This document shows positions 56,417-64,000 of a stretch of 64,000 nt of DNA, one piece after another. Origin of the DNA: Deuterostichococcus epilithicus (Eukaryota; Chlorophyta; Trebouxiophyceae; Prasiolales; Stichococcaceae); contig JAVTLE010000011.1 in NCBI GenBank assembly GCA_033439295.1, positions 1,054,082 to 1,118,081 of the forward strand, given 5' to 3'. Position 1 is the stretch's first letter. Each line of letters starts with the position of its first letter. The notes beneath the pieces were generated by a model that worked only from the letters and a program-made list of their open reading frames with translations, was not told where the DNA came from and searched no databases. Made by a program: the position numbers and the translations under genes.

Positions 56417-59400
56417 TCAGAAATTCTGCGAATAGGACAGTGCAGACGTCATTGTGTGTGCAGCAACCCAAACCTGGCACGCATGATCAAGTGGAACTTT
56501 GGTGATGCCGCAAACACGAATTGGATTCTCACCTGCTCCCAGGTGCCAGGAGACTTAGCGAGGCCTGTAGGGTGAGGATGCACACATGTGATGACGATGG
56601 TCCCTCACGGCAGAGACGACATGCGCCCATTGTGCACGTCGAATGCCTGACGAGCTTGGGCACCGTCATGCCCAGGACCAAGAAGATTTACCAGTGATGG
56701 GACTGCAGGCTCCCGAGGCATCGATGCATCCCACAAGGGTCTTGCTTGTGGAACCGCAGATCTAACCTGCGAGAGCGCCGGTGAAGCCGGCATTGAGCTC
56801 GATGCTGGTCATCGTGTCGTTCAGGTTGCGCACGTCGTTGAAAGTGTCTGAGCCATACTCGGCCTGCACCGAAGTATGAGGCACATCGGTGTCAAGTCTT
56901 CGATGCCACAGGCGTCTGACATGCTGTCAGGAACAGCACCCAGCAAAGGCTTGCTGCTGGGCGCTACCACAGCGCCCTTCTCCAGCGTATGGCTCGGAGA
57001 GGAATTGCAGAGCCCCTGCTCTGCATTGTAGGCCCTGTCAGCGCGCCAGCTGCCAGCCTCCCTTTAGGCACATTTCACTGCCGCACACACCAGAGTATGG
57101 CGCTCACGCTAGACCCTGGTGAACCCGCCTGGAGCAGGGCGCCCGTGAGGATGTTGGGGTTGGGGTTGGGGGTGAGGTAGGCGGAGAAGACGGAGCACGG
57201 CGCGGGGCGCTTGGGGCAGGACGCTGGCATGTTGGCCGCATGCGTCGGCGGGTTGTTGCCGTAGCCCACCACGTAGCTGCGCTTGTTGTCGCCCATCATG
57301 TACCTGCCCGGCACAGATTCACGGTCGGCCCGGGTTTCTGACTTCTCACCAAGCGACATGTATCTCGTACAGCAAAGCTCGAGTGCTCTGTGACTCGGTG
57401 ACGACACGCGCCGCCTGTGCGTCGACAAGCTATGCACAATGCATGCTCTGCGGCGCGCGCGGCCTCAGAGGCGGACCACGTTGGTAGGAAGCCGCGGTGG
57501 AGGAAAGCCAGCTTCCAGAGCCACGCAGGACGCGCACCGCATCTGGGCTCGGGCCCAGCAGAGGTAGCGCTTCGACCGGCGCTTCTGGTCCTTGTGCACT
57601 ACATTACCTGCGCAGTCGGAGCAGCTGAATGGTGAAAAAATTCGCTGCGGAGCCACTGTATGGAGGGCCTGCATGATGAGAATTTCAAAAGCATCCAGCA
57701 GGCAAGCAGGCATGGCCCAAAGCAGCCGCACAGCTCCTCGCGCAGACGGCAACGGCGCCGCGGCGCCCACCGTAGATGGAGGACAGGAACACGGCGGTCT
57801 GGGTGGCCAGGTAGTTGTTGGAGTTGAGGTTGTACGCCATGCCCTTCTTGGTGAACTTGAGCATGGGGTTGGCGCCGCAGATCCACTGCTTCAGGAAGTA
57901 ACGCGACCGCTCGTGCGACGCGGCTGCATGGCGGGAATGCTTGATGAGGATAAACTGCTCGGTCTTGAATGGCACCTTGGAATGCCTCATCGCCAGGGAA
58001 GCCGTCAAACTTCGGCAATGCACAGCACATTCCAGGCGGTGTTCGTATGTTCAGCCAGCATGACCAGCAGAAAGATGATTCTTCGCAGTGAATGCACAGT
58101 GGCGGCGGGCAGAGCGCGCACAGTCGTCAACGACTTGGGCGAGGAAGACGTTCAGGGCCCAGTACATGTTGTCGTGGTCGTAGATGAGCTTCTCGGAGCC
58201 GGCCTCCCCGTTGATGTGGCGCACATAGTACGCCTGGGCGTCGATGAGGTACGACACATCGTTGTCGGCTGCGCACGGCACAATAGAGACACCTTTCAGC
58301 GCCAGTGATAAGGGCACGAAGCAGGGGTAAATTTGATCATGCATCAAAGACCTGTCACATCGTCAGGGGCTCCTACAAGAACACGACACGAGACTGCAAC
58401 CGCGTAAAGCGCGGGCGTGATTGGCTTTTTGCACAGGCAAAGCTTCATGACAGCGTTGACGACCAATCTGCAGGAGATGGGACAAATTGTGGGATCGCAC
58501 GGGAGGCGCGGTAGAGCCAGGCGGCGGCCCAGGCCAGGTCGTCATAGAAGGAATTGGACATGTACAGGTCGATGGCGGAGCCGCCAATGCCACCGTCGTC
58601 CGCCGTCAGGCTGTTGCCCAGCGGCCCGCACAGCGGCAGGCGCACGCCGCCGATTGGCTGCAATGAGAGGAGGTGGGACATGAGATGAGATGAGATGCTG
58701 GACGTGAGCTGACTGCAATACGTCCGGATTTGGAACGCTTGTGTCACATCGTTGTCAAGACGCTGCACCGCAGCACACACGCATTAGTGTTAGATTGATG
58801 AGTGTGTCGACAGGCCATCGGGTGCACGCACCACGTCAGGGTCGCCGAGGCTGCGGCAGTCGGGCTGCTGGATGTTGGAGTAGGAGCCCTGGTTGTCGAC
58901 GGCAGAGATCTCGTCGTACAGCGCGATGGCACTGTTCAGCAGCCGCGTTGCGTACATGGGGTTGGTCTGCCGGAAGACCAGGGATGTTGCCGCCAGCGCG
59001 GCCACGACCTGCGGCAGAAGCCCAGCGCAGTCTGGGTTGCGCTCAGATGAGTCGAGCTTTGCGTCGACACCGCGCTGAGCGGCCAGCAGGGGCTGCCAAC
59101 CTGCAAGACGGTGGCTGATGTGCCTGAGCCGTGATGCGCTGCCACCACACGAAGCTTCCTGCATTGGCAGTGATTCTCGCTGTCTGGATCAGAATCTGCA
59201 ACGCAGGAACCTGCGCACCTGGCCACCGAGGTCGGAGGCGCCGTCAGCAATGTCGACGCTGTACGTCGGATTGTAGCTGGTCAGGTCCTCCACGTGGCCC
59301 CAGTAGTCCTTCAGCAGCGTGTAGTTGCCCACCTGAAGGGCGCGCAACACAAAGGCGGCATCAGGATCACAGATGCATTCATGTATGCGCAGAGGATTAT

Positions 59401-60364
59401 GTGGTCCCTGCTGTCGACCGCAGAAAGTATGCAGCACAGCTGATCACAAGTATGGCGCCGCGGTGGCCGGTTGCGCCTGGCCACGCCAGTACGAAACAGA
59501 ACAGTCGTGGAACAACAGGCGTGGATGAGCGTCGCACCTGGTAGGTGATCTGCCCGGAGGCGCCGGTGGTGAAGGTCTTGGCCAGGTAGTCTGCGCCCCA
59601 GGCCAGCTGGCTCATGGAACGCTGCACGCTGCCGGAGGCGACGTATGACTTGGGGAAGGACAGCATGCTCCAGGCCAGCAGGCTCGTGGTGAATGCCGTC
59701 GGGATGGTCATCTTGACGATGCCTGCGGCAGGTGGTCCGAGCCTCTGGAACTGTCGCCTGCTCTGCAGCATGCACCACGAATTCCGGCCCGAGGCTGCGA
59801 CATCGACAACACGTGAACAGCAGAAGGTAGAGCGGAGAGCCTCTCAGTGGTCCAGAGTATCAGAAGCGATTGGATTAATCGTAAATTTATATGGCCGAAC
59901 TCCAAAGCCACACCGGCTTCGCCGCCGGTGATCCAACCGCCGGTGAGGTCTGCACCGTTGACATTCGTGTCGTTGGTGAAGGCGTCGCCGCGCCACGAGA
60001 CGTTGTACCTGATCACGGCGCGGCAGCAAGCTCTGGTGCGAAACTGTGATACAGCCGTGCAGTGCTTCTGGCATGCGCATGCCTGGAGCAAGGTCAGGCG
60101 TAGCCAAGCAACTGATGTCATGCATGCCAGGCATGACTCCCTGCTGACCGGCCAATGCTAGAAAAGGAATTCACGGCAGTAGAACGCTGTAACATATGCT
60201 GCAGCACAGCTGCGCACCCATGGGGGAGGTTGCCGAGCATGTTGGCCTCGTAGTAGAACATGGACTTGGACAGCGTGCGTGTGTAGTCGAACTTTGCAGG
60301 GTACAGGAACCACATGAACGCCAGCGCCAGGGACATGGTGATGAAGGACAGCGGCAGGCAGATC
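56417..60364 (-). other. GH9 half of the fusion, catalytic residues not conserved
   Basis: GH9 landmarks are YYEANMLGNLPHG, WRGDAFTNDTNVNGADLTGGW, IPTAFTTSLLAWSML, GADYLAKT, KDYWGHVEDLTS, FYDDLAWAAAWLYRA, YMMGDNKRSYVVGYGNN, LTPNPNPNILTGALL and LNAGFTGALA. At the usual DAGD site the sequence reads TGGE, at the usual HHR site (after the VGYG motif) it reads ANM, and the general-acid Glu six residues before NAGF is Met. So the fold is kept, but the known nucleophile-base pair, substrate-binding His/Arg and proton donor are gone. This looks like a pseudo-GH9. Short exons (32 and 9 bases) at the 3' end make the last residues less certain. Confidence 0.85.
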
Positions 60365-63300
60365 CTGCAGGCGGGCACATGCAATTTGGCGGTCGTTGGG
60401 GCGTTCGTGCACGGTCAGCATTGCCGTGGGCCCAGATGAGGGGCGATCGTGCATGCAGGTCGCACAGAATCCTGGCTGCAAACTCCCGAATCTTCAAGGC
60501 GCGCACGATGCCATGTAGGGTCGATGGGGCGCAGTCAAGGAGCGAAGCACCGTCAGGCAGAGGGAAGGCAGCAAAGAGAGCGGCAAAGTGGGTGACAAGC
60601 GCACCGGCAGAGCCACTGGAGGGAGGTGCCAGTGGACACCCAGCCGTACCACACCTTCAGCGGGTCACAATGACGATTTACCGTGTGGCTCGGGGCACTC
60701 TCGTGACTTGGGCAGGCTGCACTGTGATCTAGAGGACTCAAGCTGTGACAGATGCAGATCCACGGCACGCACACTGCCGCCGAGAGGATCTGGCTGCAGT
60801 GCGTGAGCGCGGGAAATGCCGCTCACTCACCACCAGGAGCGGCGGGATCATGTTGTAGGCGGCCCACAGGATGGAGATGATGAGCGGGGAGCGCAGAGAG
60901 GCGCCGTTGCTCAAATCCACGAGGCCGTAGATGATGGAGGCGGTCAGCAGCAGCAGGCACAGCAGCGGCATCCACAGGTCGCGCATGTTGCCGGCCACCA
61001 TCATGCCGCCGCCCTGCAGCAGTGCCGCACCATGGTGACCAGTGTGCGAAGAGCAGATGGCGTATTGCTGGCAGGCAGACTCGGCAGCTGCGCTGTAGCT
61101 GACTGGTGGCAGCACCGCTGACGGCCTGCAACCTTTAGGCAATGCGTGCTGATAGCAGCCACAACTCGTGACTGGGTCAACATGGCGCTCGAAGCAACGA
61201 GTGGAATCCAAGGCAAATACAGTGCAGCCACTGCAGCTTCCGTGACCATCCAGCAGGCTTGCAACATCAGCGGCAGCGCGCCTTCATGGTGGTCTTGAAG
61301 GTGATGCCCTTTTTGGAGAGGATGGAGCCCACAGCGCGCCAGCAGGCCTTGACGTACGTCCACCACAGCACCTGGTTGCCCACGTTGGCAAACCATAGCG
61401 CCTCGATGTGCTTGGGGCTGCGTGTGTAGTATAGCACCTGCCGCGCAAGGAGCCACCGAACAAACCCTCATATGAGAGTTGCGGCGCTGTTTGAGGAACG
61501 GTACTCGTCGTGGACAGGCCTGCTGCAGACCGAGCCAGGTGTGGTTGTGGCCATGCGACGGGGTTGGCTGAGCATTACGGTGCCCGTAAGCATGCAGCAA
61601 CGCACCAGCTGTGTGGAGACGCCGTAGACGGTGACGCCGAGGGCGGCCCACCAGTTGATGATGATGGGGAAGACGCCGAACCAGATGGTGACCATAGGAA
61701 TGATGATGAACGTCGGCGTGCTGATGGCTCCCACCTGCAGCGGGCCGTGCAGGTGAAAGCTTCAATCGAATGAAGCATTCGTAGATGCAGCAAAGCTCAA
61801 GTTGCATTCACGGCGGAGGTCGTCGACTCCGGTGCAGGCGTCAGATGTGCTCTAGCACCTCTCCAGGCCCTGCTGAACCTTGATGCATGGTATACATTCT
61901 GGCGAAGTCATCAAGCAGCAGCGCATGCAGAGTCAACAATCAACACGTCACTGATATCTTGGACAACAGGCGCACCACGTAGGACCAGACGCCCGAGCAG
62001 TACATAAGCTTCATGCCGACGCTGAGGCGCGACTGTAGCAGCGGGCAGTGGTCGCCGTTGAAGATGATCTGGAAGTGGCCCTGCACACCGGAAGGGGGCC
62101 CAACTCAACGTCACAAGCATGGTTCCCTGGCACACTTCCAACATGCACCGCCCTATTCATACGAGCTGCCGACTGCACGATTGCGACGCGAAAACCCCTG
62201 TTTCTACGCTCCTCTTGAGCCAGCACCGACATCATCCTGTATCGTGCGAGCTTGCCGCCTGCTAAAAAGAACACGATCACACGAGCAACAGCGCGCACCT
62301 TGCACCAGCGGGAGCGCTGCTGGTAGCAGTTGCGGATCTGGTCGGGCGCCTCGCCAATGGCCAGGTACTCTTGCACATAGCGGCAGTGCCAGCCGTACAT
62401 TTTGAGCGCCATGCCCAGCGCAAAGTCCTCTGTGAGTGTGTACGTGGGGCTGCCGCCAACCTCCTTCAGCGCCGCCGCGCGCACCATGAAGTTGGTGCCC
62501 GTGCACGAGATGAAGCCCAGCGCGTCATAGCCTGTGGATTACAAGCGGCCGAGATTGATTGGCGGCTGCAGCTTGTCTACGTCTGGCATGTGGTGTGGAT
62601 CGCTGTGTGTCGCGGCTGGCAGGCCGCCGCCGACGACGATCAACGGTGACTTTGGTGGCACAGATTCAAGCGGCACGATTTATCAAGACAGGCAGGCAGT
62701 GCTAGTATGCAGGGAAGAATGAGCGCTGCCAGCTTGCAGTCTATTGCGATGTATAGCTCATGAGCGTCTCAGACAGAGCCAACACTCAGGCGGTGGGTGT
62801 GATACGACAGGCAAGCCAAGCGGGTTCATACCTGGCTGCATATACCTGCACACCAGATGAAACAGCTGGTGAGACGCAGCAAAAGCTTTCGCCTTAAACA
62901 TGCAGCGGATATTCGAACATACTTCACAGCTCAAGCACAGCATCTACTCGTACACGCTGTACGGTTTTGCAGAACAGAAGTCTCACTCCCAGAAGTGGAC
63001 ATTGGAGTGGTTGAAGATGTCGGCGTGGGTGTTGAGGTTGTGGAAGCACTGCGGAGACAGGACCATGCCGACGTCGTCACCGCCGTCGAACAGCGGCAGT
63101 GTCTTCAGGTAGAAGGACGTCGAGCAGACCTGCAGAGACTCAAAAGCGCCAGCTCAGCGATTGACCGGGAAAAACTGACCTGCTAGGCTGTAGCCTGCAT
63201 TGTGGCTTGACAGTGAGGGGAAATCTTGCAGCACAGCAGTCTTCACAACCAGACACTATCAAGCCACTGTACGCCATTCATGTCTGTCAGTCTTTGCATC

Positions 63301-64000
63301 CAGGTGCACCTGGTGGTCTTTCAGCATACCTGATCAGCGTCAAAGATGCAGACGAGCTCGTTCGGCGGGATCTTGGTCCCCTTTGGGTAGATCTGGGAGC
63401 AGCAGTTGTTGATGTTACCGGACTTGCCATTCATCTCCGCAGGGTCGCGCTTGCGGCCCGACACGTACACCACCTGCAGCGAGACAGAACGCCTGTCTCA
63501 TGACACAGCTGGACACATCTACTGCAATGACACTCTGGTTCATATGGTACCAGGCTGAGGCGGAAATGACGCAGCACCACACACGACCAGTCCACAGCCG
63601 CCAGAAGGGCACCGCGCGAAGACATGCAAGGACAGCCATGCATCTGGCATACACTCAAGCAGAGGGGCCAAGCAGATGGTGGGGCCAAGCGCTACCTCAG
63701 GGCCAAGCGCTTCGCAGAATTTGCGCTTCTTGGGGTCCTTGCCATCGTCGCACAGGTAGATGGTGCGGGCACAGCCCGTTGGCAGCAGCGAGTCGTAGGC
63801 CGCCATAATGGTGCGCCGCACGATGGCAAGGTCCTCCTTGTAGCAGGGCACCAGCACCCGCACATGGTACGGCAGCTCCACCTGCAGAGGCGCACCACTC
63901 ACACCTAGATAAGGTAACTTCCACATTTGGCATCGTCAGCACGGTCCAGGTCTCGATGACTGCTCGGAGGCCGTGGGTCCACCGTCGGAACATGCCGACT
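56417..64000 (-). CDS. Cellulose synthase (GT2)-GH9 endoglucanase fusion protein, 5'-partial
   Basis: Twenty-four exons from 64000 down to 56417 join in phase with no stop, giving 991 aa within the window; the N-terminus lies beyond the edge. The first half is a processive GT2 synthase with several membrane helices. The last helix (FITMSLALAFMWFLYP) leads within the same exon into a GH9 domain of about 500 aa ending NAGFTGALAGLAKSPGTWEQ. Junctions across the fusion (60831, 60654-60605, 60364) all keep phase, and exon 60218-60364 codes for both the last helix and the start of GH9. BcsA-like enzymes polymerise UDP-glucose and extrude the glucan; plant KORRIGAN is a separate membrane GH9 that assists cellulose synthase. 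Here both are one chain. Two introns use GC donors (61281 and 57128). Confidence 0.88.
60605..64000 (-). other. GT2 cellulose synthase half of the fusion
   Basis: Motifs in order: VRVLVPCYKEDLAIV, the first Asp in YLCDDGKDP, KSGNINN, the DAD motif in VCIFDADQ, LPLFDGGDDVGMVLSPQ, IFNHSNVHFWEYMQPGYDAL, TEDFALGMAL, and QQRSRW (the Q-x-x-R-W motif). FKTTMKG resembles the FxVTxK gating loop of BcsA, and its intron with a GC donor falls between Lys and Gly. About five or six hydrophobic segments follow QRSRW. These features point to bacterial-type cellulose synthase rather than plant rosette CesA, which has QVLRW and a plant-conserved insert, or to CSLA/CSLC-type mannan or xyloglucan synthases. Confidence 0.88.
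62831..62844 (-). other. 14-base micro-exon in the cellulose synthase half
   Basis: Fourteen bases between AG and GT supply the YMQP part of FWEYMQPG, a motif highly conserved in cellulose synthases. Phases 2 on entry and 1 on exit fit exactly between 62987 and 62531. Skipping it would break the frame. Confidence 0.85.

Overview
The window reads as nuclear DNA of a green alga, most likely a trebouxiophyte-type chlorophyte. It is GC-rich and every gene is cut by many short introns, almost all GT-AG with a few GC-AG. Codons favour G or C in third position, plant/algal TGTAA polyadenylation words follow several genes, and the gene set is eukaryotic and plant-like: a PSTAIRE-type CDKA, ELL, VPS13, a CIA30 complex I factor and a bacterial-type cellulose synthase. 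There is no sign of prokaryotic operons, viruses, mobile elements or CRISPR. Most gene models were rebuilt by hand by joining exons whose reading phases fit across introns, so exon edges are predictions, but the phase agreement over most junctions makes the main models firm.

Layout: (1) 36-3850, minus strand, a protein with a long disordered N-terminus and Kelch repeats. (2) 4641-7317, plus, CDKA (302 aa). (3) 8223-13838, plus, a STE20/MST-class kinase (866 aa). (4) 14289-16286, plus, a hemerythrin (HHE) protein (263 aa). (5) 17467-20991, minus, an ELL-type RNA polymerase II elongation factor (690 aa). (6) 21646-48567, plus, one giant VPS13 bridge-like lipid transfer protein (about 4,100 aa, nearly 60 exons). 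(7) 49099-50269, minus, a small coiled-coil tail-anchored protein. (8) 50705-52018, minus, CIA30/NDUFAF1 (214 aa). (9) 52712-52912, minus, a small unknown ORF. (10) 52955/53173-55408, plus, an unknown disordered coiled-coil protein. (11) 56417 to beyond 64000, minus, a bacterial-type cellulose synthase (GT2) fused in frame to a GH9 endoglucanase domain. These are independent housekeeping genes; I see no shared pathway except the one built into gene 11.

Two things stand out. First, gene 11 joins the cellulose synthase and the KORRIGAN-type GH9 partner in one polypeptide, and the GH9 part lacks all the usual GH9 active-site signatures, so it looks like a pseudoenzyme. The architecture recalls the cellulose synthase-GH6 fusion of tunicates. 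Second, many introns carry decayed copies of the 5' end of the exon that follows them (at least ten cases in the kinase and VPS13 genes, one exon having three copies in its preceding intron). This suggests repeated local duplication across intron/exon borders. GC-AG introns also seem unusually common (9 of roughly 120 modelled).
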